NCBI GenBank assembly: GCA_028532985.1
Contig: JANCIK010000008.1
Location: forward strand, 1,612,001-1,676,000
From: Stropharia rugosoannulata
Taxonomy: Eukaryota > Basidiomycota > Agaricomycetes > Agaricales > Strophariaceae
Reading direction: 5' to 3'
Length of the DNA stretch: 64,000 nucleotides
Shown here: positions 11,400-22,693 of the stretch, one piece after another
How the letters are laid out: each line of letters opens with the position of its first letter
Position numbering within the stretch: the stretch's first letter is position 1
Notes under the pieces: generated by a model
Told to the model about the DNA's origin: nothing
What the model saw: only the letters and a program-made list of their open reading frames with translations
The model's database searches: none
Made by a program: the position numbers and the translations under genes

Positions 11400-11676
11400 G
11401 GTGGCTGCGTATAAGTTGGGTACAAGCTTGGGTGGCACAATTGATTCGTGACTATTCCACGGCCCGGGATTTCCGTCGCAGAAATAACACGAGTCAATAT
11501 CGCCTTCAAATCGCCTTTAAAGTTTAAATCGCCTTCGTCCTTGTACTTGCACAACAGCTTCGACTTGTCGCTACACATTATCAAACAGATTCTCCGCATA
11601 ATTGTGCTGCTTCTTATAGCCGTGGACTGAGCCAAAACCTCTTACTCTTGCTTAAGTATATATCCAGTGCTTAACC
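11400..11676. promoter_or_regulatory. Shared divergent promoter region
   Basis: 277 bp between the start codons of the DNAJC17-like gene (minus) and the F-box gene (plus). It must hold both promoters; no individual element can be assigned with confidence. Confidence 0.45.
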
Positions 11677-13401
11677 ATGTCAGAATCAGAACAGAGCCGT
11701 AAGCACAACGTATTCACACTTTCTCGATCGCGGCGACGTGGTTAAACATATATGTTAGATGAGCTGCTTATGGGAAACAGAATGCCCACAGAGGAAGAAC
11801 GACAAACTTCGCAACAAATCATTTCAAGCGCAGAGGATGATCTGCGGGTCCTCCTCCACAAAATGTCCGAGCTACGTGCCCAGCTTCAGGTCCTGGAAAG
11901 AGAAGAAACAGATCTCCTTGAAGTTGTTTCTCGTCATCAACTTATATTATCACCATTTCGCAGGCTGCCTGAGGATATCATCCGGATCATCTTTCTGTCA
12001 TGTCTAAACACTACCCACAACCCTTCCATGAGCAACAAGAATGCCCCTATGCTCCTGACTCAAATATCAGGCGGTCTTCGGCGGATTGCTCTGCAAACAC
12101 CTGAGCTCTGGACGGCTATCCATATTGCAATTGTACGATGTGAACATGATAACTTGCTTGGACGAGCAACATCAATAATGGACAAACGAGTTCAAGGAGT
12201 GAACCAGTGGTTCGAACGGTCTGGAAATTTGCCTCTGAGTATCTCGGTATTCGACTGTCAGAAATACAAATTCACAGAGACACTGGCACAAGGAGTTATT
12301 GATGCCATTCTGAAATCTTCTCGACGGTGGAGGGACGTTACATTCGATTCGGCATTTACTGTGCTGACGAACAAAATAACCGGTGGCGTGCTGAGCCATA
12401 CACAAGTCCCTCTTTTACAATCTATAGTCTTCCGGACAACCAGTGCCTTCAAGGATTTATCCCACTGCAAGATATTTTATGGACCATCAATACGCAAAAT
12501 ACTGTTAGGGGGCCGAGGGACACAAGACATACTCAAATCCGATTCCATCCACTGGAGAAACCTCACTGATCTCGTCTTGCTCGTTTCAGAGGTACTTATT
12601 CTTCATGACTATGTATTCGGAAGCCTCGCCGCGGTACTACGACAGACACGCAATCTAATCCGGTTTACCACCGACATAGATGTATTTCATACCTTCCAAA
12701 CTGGCGACACAACCACAGAAATACGACTTCCATGTCTCAAGACCTTGGGACTGGCAGGTCCTGAGGCCCGTAGGAATCCTTTCTCTGATCAAGGACTCTT
12801 AGCGTTGATCAATGCGCCGTCGCTTCAAGGCATTTCCGTCAGTAACGTGGAGCGTTCGAGGCCGGCCTTGTTAACCTTCCTTCAACAAAATGTCAGTCTG
12901 CGCGAATTTCACTGCACTTACTCTGAGCTCTACTGCATTCTCGATTGCGTCCGTTGCTGCTCTTCTCTAAAGGTTCTCCATCTCCATTTGCCATTCGCTG
13001 TTGTCCAGGACAACTTTGACTCCTTTCTAAGAGCCCTTGCGGCAGAAACTAGCAATCTGGAATACTTTTTCTGCAGCTGCAACGCCGTCGTAAGTGCTGT
13101 TACTCTGCGTAACTTTGTGTTCGGCAAGAAGGCTGTTATTCTGCGTTTATGTAAAGTCCCAGGCACAGAGGAAGCGTTCAACAATATTATACTGGAGGCG
13201 GAGCGGAACGGCACGAAAGTCATTCTCCAAGATCTTGATGAAGATCCCTTCAGCGGTCATTTGACTTCAGGTATTTTACCTGATCCTTCTTGGTGGTGGC
13301 CAACAAGCATGAAACCCATTTACTGTTCTGCGGAAATCCCATGGGATATCCGCCGGTTAACTAGAGATAACCCTTCGATACTGGAGAGGTTCTCGCTCTG
13401 A
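11677..13401 (+). CDS. Agaricomycete F-box protein
   Basis: Exon 1 (11677..11698) encodes MSESEQS; intron 11699..11758 (GTAAGC...GTTAG) joins it to 11759..13401; 554 aa. An N-terminal helical coiled coil (residues about 25-65) precedes the F-box-like segment SPFRRLPEDIIRIIFLSCL and the family hallmark LRRIALQTPELWTAIHI. The remainder is a degenerate LRR-like region of the type common in mushroom F-box families. The known role of F-box proteins is as substrate receptors of SCF ubiquitin ligases; the substrate is unknown. If the small first exon is not used, translation could begin at the ATG at 11752 in the same frame. A decayed partial copy lies immediately downstream (about 13610-14040). Confidence 0.82.
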
Positions 13402-13609
13402 TTTGTTCCTCACAAGGTGTACTTACTACGCCTCTTTTGATTTGTCGTACGGGCCGTGCCTTTGGAACTTGTGGAACTTGTAGGTTGCAAAGTAGATGTA
13501 GATATGCTCTAGCGACGAGGTCGGACTGTTGTTAATGCTTGATATGTATACCCAAACTATAATAATCTTACTGTGAGTCTGGACACTTAGAATGCTGTTG
13601 GTAGGCCGC

Positions 13610-14040
13610 CAATACTGTTTGTTTAGCTCTATTGAGCTCTAAGGTCTTCTAGGTTTAAAGCTGGCCTCCTCTGTGTAGATTAACATAGAGGCTTGCTTAC
13701 TTGGATTCAAGGTGACGGCCAACGCAGAAAATTGTTTTCCGAGTCATCCTGCGATTGATCACAGCGCATTTATTTGAATTCATTGGAAGTCGTGACAGAT
13801 ATGTACTGAGACAGGTCTTTTTAGCCTTTCCAACGGTGTGCTGATCTGAAAGAGCTGCATTGCATTAATCTGGATTCGGCTCGATTCTCATTAATAGTGC
13901 TCTACGTTCATGCATGACATGATAGACTTAATATTTTCTTCTGTGTCTGTCTGCAGCTTCCATGATATTGCTAGTTCTAATACTGTGCGTAAAATTGTAC
14001 TGGGAAAAAATGCTATTTTTCTACTGATTTGACTTTAGGA
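13610..14040 (+). pseudogene. Relic of the 3' half of the upstream F-box gene
   Basis: 13951-14030 aligns without gaps to 13071-13150 of the intact F-box gene; by hand about 50 of 80 bases agree, including CTGCAGCT, TACTNTGCGTAA and AAAATGCT/AAGGCT. Weaker similarity extends upstream. The relic is AT-richer and full of stops, so it is a decayed tandem copy. Its left limit is uncertain. Confidence 0.55.
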
Positions 14041-14127
14041 ATCAGCGTGTTCCCTCTAACAGAAATAGAGAGTTTCAAACGACTCGAGTTTTATTAGGGT
14101 ACCCAAATTGTAGGAAAGTGTACACAT

Positions 14128-15285
14128 TTACGACTTGAACTGCTGGCCAACTAACTTCTCACTGAGGTCCCAGAGCTTCTTCGCGTTTCCATCGTCAGTT
14201 GCATATGGCGCAACCTGCTCTGGTGAGAGTTTACTGTCTGCAAGGTAGGCTCCACTATCTCCTGAAATTTCTGGATCGAACGCGGCAACTATGTGCGTCG
14301 CTGTACATTCGCCGACGGTGCGCAACCAGTTTCCTTTGGGTGTGCCGTCCAGATTGTAAAAGTCTGAGAATCTTTCGTAGTCTTCCTTTGTCATATGTTG
14401 ATGTAAATTTGTCGCAGAACCTCCGGGCTGCATTAAAACTCAAAAGGCGATTACGAAAAATGAAAAGTGACACATACGTGTACGGAGAAAGCGACGAGCT
14501 TTCCTTTGTAACGCTCTGCGAGTTCCCGAGCGAAGAGAATATTTGCGGTTTTGCTCTGTCCGTAAGCCGTCCATTTATCATACACCTTCCCATCTTCAAA
14601 GTTATAGTCCTGAGAATACATTATCGAGATCAGGAAGAGGAAATAATGACGGTTGGCTTAAGCTTACATCAAATCGAACATCGCCCCAATAATGGCCAAC
14701 GGAGCTGATAGATACGACGCGAGGTGCATTTGCCTCGAGAAGCTTTGAAAGAATGAGATTGGTGAAAAGGAAGTTGCCAATATGGTTAGTCGCGAACTGA
14801 AGCTCAATACCATCCTCATTCTTCTCGTAAGGAGTGCCCATGACACTCGCATTGAGGATAAGCACATCAATTACACCATCGTACTTGAGAACCTCTTCTG
14901 CGGCCTTACGCACTGCCTTCTGGGATCCAAGATCAAGGACGAGCGACTTGAGTTCAGCGTTCGGTACCTCTTTCTTGATTTTCTCAGATGTCGCTTGAAT
15001 CCTGGGTGTTACTTTACAACGCTGTATTGCGGACGAGTGAGAGAAAATCCATACTTATCAAGGCTGCGTCCGGCCAGGACGACTTTGGTTCCAACAAGGG
15101 CAAGAACGCGAGCAGTTTCAGCGCCATATCCACCGGGACTGACGCCAGTCACAATTACTATTATGAAAGTAAGTCTATGTTATATTACGCCTGTGCAAAA
15201 TACAGAGCTGACCTGTTTTCCCTCTGATTTCAGTGGCGAGGGCTGTGGCGACGCTTTCACTCGTTGCACTTGTATCGAAAGGCAT
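14128..15285 (-). CDS. Short-chain dehydrogenase/reductase (WWOX/RDH-like)
   Basis: Exons complement(15213..15285, 15055..15157, 14668..15001, 14478..14609, 14128..14427); 313 aa. The NAD(P)-binding motif is TGVSPGGYG at about residues 28-36; LAGRSLDK follows the second strand; DLGS is the adenine-pocket region; the catalytic Ser is in VSISSVGH and the YxxxK motif is YGQSK; SVHPGG follows. This is the layout of classical SDRs related to retinol dehydrogenases and WW-domain oxidoreductases, cytosolic or ER-associated, substrate unknown. The usual NNAG motif reads LNAS, a departure. All five exons join in phase with standard splice sites. The last 24 residues (LSPEQVAPYATDD onward) match the C-terminus common in fungal members. 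Confidence 0.88.
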
Positions 15286-17642
15286 TGTGGAGATGAGTAA
15301 AAGGATAGATTGTTTTTCGTTTTTGACCTGTGGATGACCGTATTTCAGTTCCAGTTTTATACTTTTTCTCTTATGACGAAATCGGCATCTGTAAGACTCT
15401 CCGCGGACGAGCACCTAGCGCAGGTGTCCAAATCATACGCGTGCCGTGGGACCGAGGGGTTACATCGATATTTTCTGGAGTGCCGGATTGCGATCTTCCT
15501 TGGCTGATTGATAATGAAATGTGTTGCAGGTAGCATGTAGTTGAAAGTGGGTCATTACGGTGCTTCAGTTTCCCCGACGAGAGGTGGTCTACGCAACATT
15601 TCATGCATATGGACAGGTGTGATCACGCCGTGATCAAGGCTTGACTTGAACTGGCCAAGATAAAGAAGCTTCTCCCATATTTGCTTGCTCGACCAGTGCA
15701 AGCAAGTCTACAGATCTAGCCAGACCCTACTTTTACATGCAGTACAGAGGCAGACAAGACCAAGACGACCACGAAATATGGGTAGATCTGGGCCACGGTT
15801 AGACGTTCCTATCGCTCCTAGTTTTGAAAAGCCCGAACGGTTGGGGCAGGAAATTTCGGTGCATGCGGTATGCGAGCTGAGTGATGCCCTGTGATGCCGG
15901 TGAAGAACGTACACATAAGAGTTGCAGATGAGACGCGTGCTCGGCACAGGCGTGTGTTCAGGGACAGATTTGAAACTCAGCGGCACCCAATCGTGAGAAA
16001 AGTAACTTTTTTGACAGTCACTTTACAGTCGCTGCCCAGTTAGGCAAATCTCAATAACAAGTATGTATTAATAACGCTGTACTAGCGCCGGCTGACACCG
16101 GCAGGGCCCGCTACCGAGGTGCTGCGCTGCACGCTGGATTTTTGCCACTGAGTTGTTTCAAAGCGTTAGCTGAACTTGGGCTGTAATTTGGATGTTACAA
16201 GAAATGTTTGTATTTCACTCACCACACAGTACACCAATATACAGTAGTAAGATGTTATATACTCTATATATTAACTTTTTAGATTTCTTTGAAGGGGAAG
16301 TGAAAAAATTAAATGAGGAAAAAACAGCTTTATGAGGGGATAATTCGATGTCAACGTTGGGCTTGTATGACGCACTACTACAACGCTAGGGAATCACGGG
16401 AACCATGCGCACTTCAATCCGTTCACTACTCTTTAATGATTTAACGGAGAGACAGTGGGAAGCAGTCGAGTCAGTGCAGGAACCTTAAGGGGACGATAAA
16501 AGACAGGACAGCTCCAAAGCAACTTACAAATAGAAAGGCAGAATGAGGTGACAGCAGTGATTATTGATTCGCGTACGGTGAGTATAACACGTTCAAATTG
16601 ACGGTGGTTATGGACGGAAGGAAGAGCAAAACCTTAGCAGTACGACGGACTAAGCATGCAGAGCAGTAGAGATGCCGTAGAAAGCAAGCGAGTAGTAGAG
16701 GACTACAGAGGGCGCAGAGCAAGAGAAAAGCAGCAGGGAGACAAGTAACAGCAACTACTGAGGACGCAGTGGAGGGGGCATACTAGACGGTCGACGATGA
16801 ACAGAAAGATCTAGAACAGATTATATCATATAGAAGCATGACTATGGGAACAGGATAGACAAATAAAGGAATTTTGTGATCTTCTGCCAATTTTCAGAAA
16901 AGGTCGGTCCCCAAGACCCACTACCTTACAGGTAGCGGGAATTTACGTTTTCTACATTGCCCTAGACGGGAGAAAATCCAGAGCTTTTGTAAAGTAACGT
17001 ACTTATATCTTCATGTTTCAACTCCTTCAAGTTAACGTCGAATTCCAGAATACTGACGATCTTTAACAAAAAATGGTTTATGTACTCTAACGTATTTGCG
17101 AATCAGTAGTACAGTTACATCAAACCATAATAAGCCTTCAATGTAAGTAAAATCACAGCCCAAGCAGGGCCAGGTCTATTTCGAAGCTGATTTTAATTTT
17201 TAAAGCCCTTTTGGAGCGGTGCATGGGGTCATTCACCTTATCTGGTATCACAAGTTCGTTTCCAGGACCCTACATAGTTCTATAAATAGTATGCTTTCTG
17301 CGCATTCAAAGTGAACTGAATCAACATAGACCTGGCCCTGGTCGCCCGTATATATCTGCTGTACTAGTCGTCCAAATATGTAATACGCACTCCTTTCTTT
17401 TCAATTGTTCATATGGCGTGGTGGCGTTCAAACTCACCTTTTGATATTGGCTTTTATGGATTTTACGTTACTTCACATATACTTTGGAGACGCTGAGTCG
17501 CTCTAGGGTTGATGCAATTTCATCTAGTTTGAAGGGCGTGGCGGCCGCAGTAGGTACCTGATAAGCTATAAAACTTCAAGACGAGGCTATTGATACACCC
17601 AATTGCATTAATCTACGCTGTTTTCCAACACATCCAATATCA
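15286..17642. other. Gene-poor stretch
   Basis: 2.4 kb without a convincing frame. About 16500-16800 is purine-rich with many AGAG and GCAG words. No transposon, RNA or repeat was recognised. Confidence 0.45.
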
Positions 17643-19625
17643 ATGTCTATTGCAGGAACCCAACCCTCCTATCCACATACGACTTCATATGTAGGAAGCC
17701 TTGGACCAATGGGCAGCTCGTTTTTAATAGGAGTTCTTATAGGGGCATTGTGAGTGTTTAATGACCTTGTGGAAAGCTGTGACTCGTAGCTGAAGTTGAA
17801 GGTTTTAAGTTTCTATGGAATTCTGATATGGCAAGTCGCATTCTACTTCAATAGATATCCCGGGGACTCCAAACGGATGAAAGCATTTGTATGCCTCACC
17901 ACTAAACTCTCTTATGTTTTCTCACTGCATTTAACTTGTAGGTGGGCTGTCTACTGTATGTGCACTGATTTCACATCATGAAAGACTGTATCCCATATAT
18001 AAACAAGGATGCTCGAGACGGCAGCACTTGTCTTGGAAGTTTGCGGAGTTTATTACCGCACCATCATGATATTTGGTCTTCCAGGAGTTATGGTAAGAGC
18101 TTCGTCTGTTACTCCTTTATGGGAATGGATACAACTCTTTGACTAGTTAATACCGATCAAAATCGTACAAGTTACGTACCACAACAGTCCCCGACCGCTT
18201 CTTTATGTATTAACTTATCAACCATCCTATACCATAGACCGAAGCTGCAATAGTGGTAAGTGCCCAATATTCTTTTTTCTGCCTCTGTTAACAGAGTGAT
18301 ACAACAGTATACGGTTATGTTTATTACGCAATGGTGCCGTTGGAACTTCTTGACAAAAGATCGTATGCTAGGCTCTGATAAACTTAAACTAACCTACCAG
18401 GTACTTTGCATTCTCTCTTTGGAAATGTACGTCAGTCCCGAAACCCCTCCAACGTTGTAATATGTTAATCAATTTTGTCTGCAGTGAGCGGTCGGAGATG
18501 GCTCCTTCTGTGCGTCACAGTTCGTAGTGTTCCGTCCACATCGGTGTAAAGAGAAGTTAATGGTCTACATTAGGGTTTTCTTATCCTGGTTGCCTATGGT
18601 ACGCAAGTTACTCAATATCTTACTCACCTGATGCGGAATCTTCTACAGGTACTGCTTTGAGTATGGCGTACCTTCATTGAAAGCATCGTTGATACTGATG
18701 ACGTGTCAAATAGTGATTACCACCATAATGTATGTGCTCGACCTCTGCTAAACGTCTATTTACATTTAGAAATAACCTTAGACCAGAAAAGAAGGGGTGG
18801 AGCTGGTTTATGCTACAAGTGGGCGAGCATTTGTGAGCTGGGTAATTCGATGTACTAATACTCCAATGAACTAGGACGTCATCCCAGCCAATAAGATCCT
18901 AGAAACAGTCGTTGACATTATCATCACAAGCGGACTATGCTTCTATCTACGTCGCAGCCAGTCGACTATTCAGAGGTGTGCCAGCCGACAATTTTCCCCA
19001 TGGCTTCGCGTTACTAGAACTACTCGAATACAGGACGAACCATATGGTCAACAGGCTGATCTCATTCTCAGTACAACGCGGAGTTACAACGACGTAGGTG
19101 CCGGCTGCTTTCCACCGTAGTACACTTTCACTGCTGTGTTCTTGTCATAGGTTTCTGCAAATATGCTACCTTGTTGCGGTGAGTTTACTCAATTACTTCG
19201 GAGAATTTCTGGGTGAAAAGACTTATCTTACCTACATGTAACAGTACAAGATTAACCCAGATAAAAGGGCGTGGGTAGCGGTTCATACTATCGTTAGTAA
19301 AGGTAACCATTCTTGATATCCTGTGCCATGTACCACGTCAGTTCTCATATTCGTGAAACAAAATTCTTACAGTCTACGCAAATACGGCTATTGCATCGTA
19401 ATGTTTTCTCATAAGCTGCATCGGACCTATCCGTTGTCTGACTTACAGCAGGTTGAATGACCGTCGTCGCATCAGGGATATTGGCGAACAAGAGTCCGAA
19501 GTGTCCGGGCACATAGCTGCAATGCAATTTGGATCCACACAAGAGGTTAGTAGCTCTCAATTCGTGAAACTACTAACTTACATCTATGTCACCAGCAGAA
19601 AACTACGAACCAGGGGGAACATTGA
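17643..19625 (+). CDS. DUF6534-like multi-pass membrane protein, possibly decaying
   Basis: No long frame exists, but splicing reveals a family pattern. Confident exons: 17643..17749, 17810..17888, 17942..17955, 18008..18092, 18238..18255, 18875..18975, 19034..19093, 19151..19178, 19245..19302, 19373..19397, 19452..19545, 19596..19625. They give an N-terminal hydrophobic segment (SSFLIGVLIGAL), FYFNRYPGDSKRMKAF, LETAALVLEVCGVYY, later DIIITSGLCFYLRRS, NHMVNRLISFSVQRG, WVAVHTIVSKVYANT and SLNDRRRIR. This matches the order in Agaricomycete DUF6534 seven-helix proteins, whose function is unknown. The centre (18308-18874) has plausible exons from 18308 and near 18650, but I could not join them in phase to 18875, so the gene may be broken there. 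The start is the first ATG before the hydrophobic exon. Confidence 0.52.
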
Positions 19626-20038
19626 TAAACTTGATGGGAACTTGAGGACTTTGTGGCACTCGATTATCCTATAATAACTTATACTTCCTATTGAGCTAGT
19701 GCTGCGAAGCCGGTTGATTTGATTACTGAATTGGGAAAGAATCTCCCTGAGACTGAGGTCTATACCATGAGCCAATGGCGATAGTCAGTGGTTTGATTTT
19801 ACATTTTGTAGGTGGCAGTTTTGGCGAAGTTCGAACGAAGATCGGGATTTGCCGTGCACTGTGGCATCCGTGCAGCCGAAGTTAGCTAAATCCAGCCACT
19901 GTCCCAGCAGCAGGCTGTGAACTCAAAAGCATCGTTCATTTCCACTTGTATCATCATTAGCATTACCAGTATGTAAAAGATCCTTAAATAAAGTTTAGGA
20001 ATACTTATGACCTACTTTATCAGTAGGCAACGGCATCG

Positions 20039-21266
20039 ATGGAATTTCACACATCTCAACCTCCACCTTCGACCCGCAATCTCTTCCACAACGTTTCTGC
20101 AGACATATGGCTCAATATCATGGCCTCCTTAGACCCGATCAAGGACAAGACCACTCTGATGGCTGCCGCCCTCTCATGCCGTGCGCTGGCGTACCCTAGC
20201 CAAGCGTCGTTATTCAAGTTTGTGCAGTTGAGGGGCAATCACTCGCTTGAGGCGCTCTACTCTATTTCTGCAGATACAGCGGAAAAAGTGGCCAAGTGCT
20301 GCCGCTACCTTCGCATACACGACGCCAAAACCCGGTTAACAAACTGGGATGCTCCCTTGGACAGACTCGAAAGCTTCCTCGGCCTGTGCACAGGCGTCCA
20401 GGTCCTTTATCTCGATTTCTACGACCCGGAAGCTATATTTCTCGGGACCTCTAATCGCTCGATCCTTGCTCGATCGCGAACACAGGAAACCGACAGACTT
20501 TTCCATCTTCTACCAAAGGTCCACACAGTGGGGCTGATGTACGCGTATGCGGACATAGGGCTATATTTCCACGTTCTTAACTGCTTCCCTTCCCTCCAGA
20601 AGCTTGTCATTCGTCATGTCTACGAGTACCCATTCCCGGAGGACCGTAAATCAGCCAAACATGTTCGCGCAGATCCACCGACATTCTCACTCAAATCATT
20701 GTCGATTGTGGAGCTTTGCGATGAGGATGCGCTGGAGTGGATGCGTCCTGCAATAATGGGAATACAACGTCTGTCCTTGAGCAGAGACGCGGGATTTAGA
20801 AAGGACGAAGATGATAGCGACAGTGACTACGACTACTATGAATCCGATGACCATCCGCCACGTATATTATCAGGCGCTCTGACGACATCCTTCAAGAAAT
20901 GGTTGAAGGGAATTGGGAAGTCAGTAACTGAGTTGACTTTGGAGATGACCCCTTCTCATCGTAAGCATACTCTGCTTATCAAAAGTCAAAATCGTCAATG
21001 ACGCCCGAGCAGAACACATAGGACCGTCTGCCTTTGTGCAGCTTGCTCTGCTAACACCAAATATCAAGTCGCTCAACATAAACTGTTTGAATCAAGGTGA
21101 CTCTCCCGTGACCAGAAGGCAAACTAAAAAAGCGGCACGAGATGAACTATTGAAAATCGTGCCAAAATTGAAATATTTGGAAGAGCTCACCTTTGACGAC
21201 GCACTTGCTTTACAGGGCAAAGATATCGCGAAAGAGATATCGGCTTCGCCCATTTTCGCTTCTTGA
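20039..21266 (+). CDS. F-box/LRR-like protein
   Basis: Exons 20039..20960 and 21022..21266; the 61-nt intron (GTAAGC...CATAG) is in phase (C|GA); 388 aa. The N-terminus carries an F-box-like segment (NVSADIWLNIMASLD...ALSCRALAYPSQ) at about residues 18-55, followed by a Leu-rich repeat-like body (VQVLYLDFY, LPKVHTVGL, FPSLQKLVI, LKSLSIVEL). A run of Asp/Ser/Tyr near residue 260 (EDDSDSDYDYYESDD) is an acidic insert. Probable SCF substrate receptor by family; substrate unknown. It lies 413 bp downstream of the DUF6534-like gene on the same strand. A decayed copy, missing its middle, lies at about 27230-28130. Confidence 0.8.
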
Positions 21267-21578
21267 GGTTACAAATCTCACATGAAAAGCAGATTTCGTG
21301 AGATTCATTTGTGCGCGATAACTGTTAACGACCACGGAAAGCGACGGTGATCGGATTGTAATGGTAACCCTGAATAGTCTAGTCGTATTAAAATGGTAGC
21401 TTTCATGTCGTGAAAGCATATAACAACTGGAGGTAGTAACATCTTCTGTCAATGGAGACCGAACATTGTCAAACTAGAGCCCGGTGCCCAGTAAAGCAGC
21501 AAGCGCATTTCTCATCCTCTGGACAAAATCACTGAGACGTTGGCGAGTTTGCTCTAAATGCCAGCAGACATGTAAGTA
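21267..21578. other. Tail-to-tail intergenic region
   Basis: Between the F-box gene stop and the stop of the minus-strand hypothetical gene. Nothing further was recognised. Confidence 0.45.
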
Positions 21579-22262
21579 TCACATCCTTACAGAAGAAGAA
21601 TCAAGGAAATGAGGTCCGGATGTACACACACTCTGACTCGCCAGCTGGGAGAAGAAGAGCGTACCGACTATAGAGAGTGTCACAGAAGAGTGAGGTCGGA
21701 ACGTGCCTTGGTCGGATTCAGTCTGAGCAACTTGTGCAATATCCGCCTCGAGCGCGGCGCCAGCCTGCGCCGCGGCATGGCGGGGACGACTCGAGGCCCA
21801 TGCATGTGTCTTGAGGAGAACGTCGAGGAACATCTTTGCCAGTTCTAGTCGAAAAATATCACAGTGAAGACAAGAGTCACGGTAAGCGAAGCAGTATCAA
21901 GACAGGAGGATTCGATGTGCCATATCCTAGAGATTTATACGTGCATATATGCGCATATATACGGCGCAGTCTGAAGTAGGAAGTGCTTCGACCAACACAC
22001 CTTTTTCGAAGGCAGCATCCCGCGCCGCTTCATCGGCGAATGGGCGAGCAATACGGGCTTGCGCATCGAAGGGAGGGTGTTGGGCGTCAATTATGTCTGC
22101 CAGAGATAGCTTTGTCGAGGTTTGATTGCTCCTAGAAAGACCGCTCGACAAAGGCTTCTGAGGCTCTTGACTGTTCTTGGGCGTCTCAGTCTTAGATACA
22201 GACCCTGGGATCGCCAGTACGGTCGTTACAGGCGTCGTTGAGGCTGCTGATGAGTTGTCCAT
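21579..22262 (-). CDS. Hypothetical protein, divergent from KGD2
   Basis: Exons complement(21941..22262, 21579..21844), intron of 96 nt with donor GTATAA and acceptor CTAG; 195 aa. The N-terminal half is Ser/Thr/Pro-rich and probably disordered (residues 1-55). A helical part follows (LADIIDAQHPPFDAQ, ARDAAFEKGV, LAKMFLDVLLKTHAW, AALEADIAQVAQTES). No signal peptide or membrane segment is certain; the tail is hydrophobic only near FFSQLASQS. I do not recognise the family. The donor is weak, and a further intron after TESDQ is possible, which would change the C-terminus. The divergent arrangement with KGD2 (431 bp apart) implies a shared promoter region. Confidence 0.5.
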
Positions 22263-22693
22263 TGCAGAGTTATCTGGTGGGGGTATTAGCAGTTGGGAAA
22301 CAAGTGTCGTCCCCTTAAGCGCGATGAGTTAACCGACTTAAGGGCAGGTCGTTGCGCGTGCTTTTTATCAAGCTTTTACACCGTCCACTACAAAGCTCGC
22401 TCAGAATTTGATAACATACTAGAGTCAAGCATTGGCATTTTAAAGTAATAAGACATAGATTATAAGTGCAATTATTTCAAATCGTTGAGCCTGGCCGTTG
22501 CGAAATCGCACTTTCGAGCAGGACCGGAACAAAACCGGAGCAGGACCGGAACGGAGTGTCGGGAGAACTCCGGGTGTTGATTTACGTATGTATCGTTTCC
22601 CGGGTAATGGCAGCCAGGTGCAAACAAATTACCGTATGGATAGCTGGCACCCTTGTCCGCGAAAACTCACTCCTCCATCCTCACAATCCCCCC
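22263..22693. promoter_or_regulatory. Divergent promoter region, hypothetical gene and KGD2
   Basis: 431 bp between two start codons in opposite directions. Contains a short repeat of GGACCGGAAC-like words at about 22520-22550. No certain TATA box. Confidence 0.4.
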
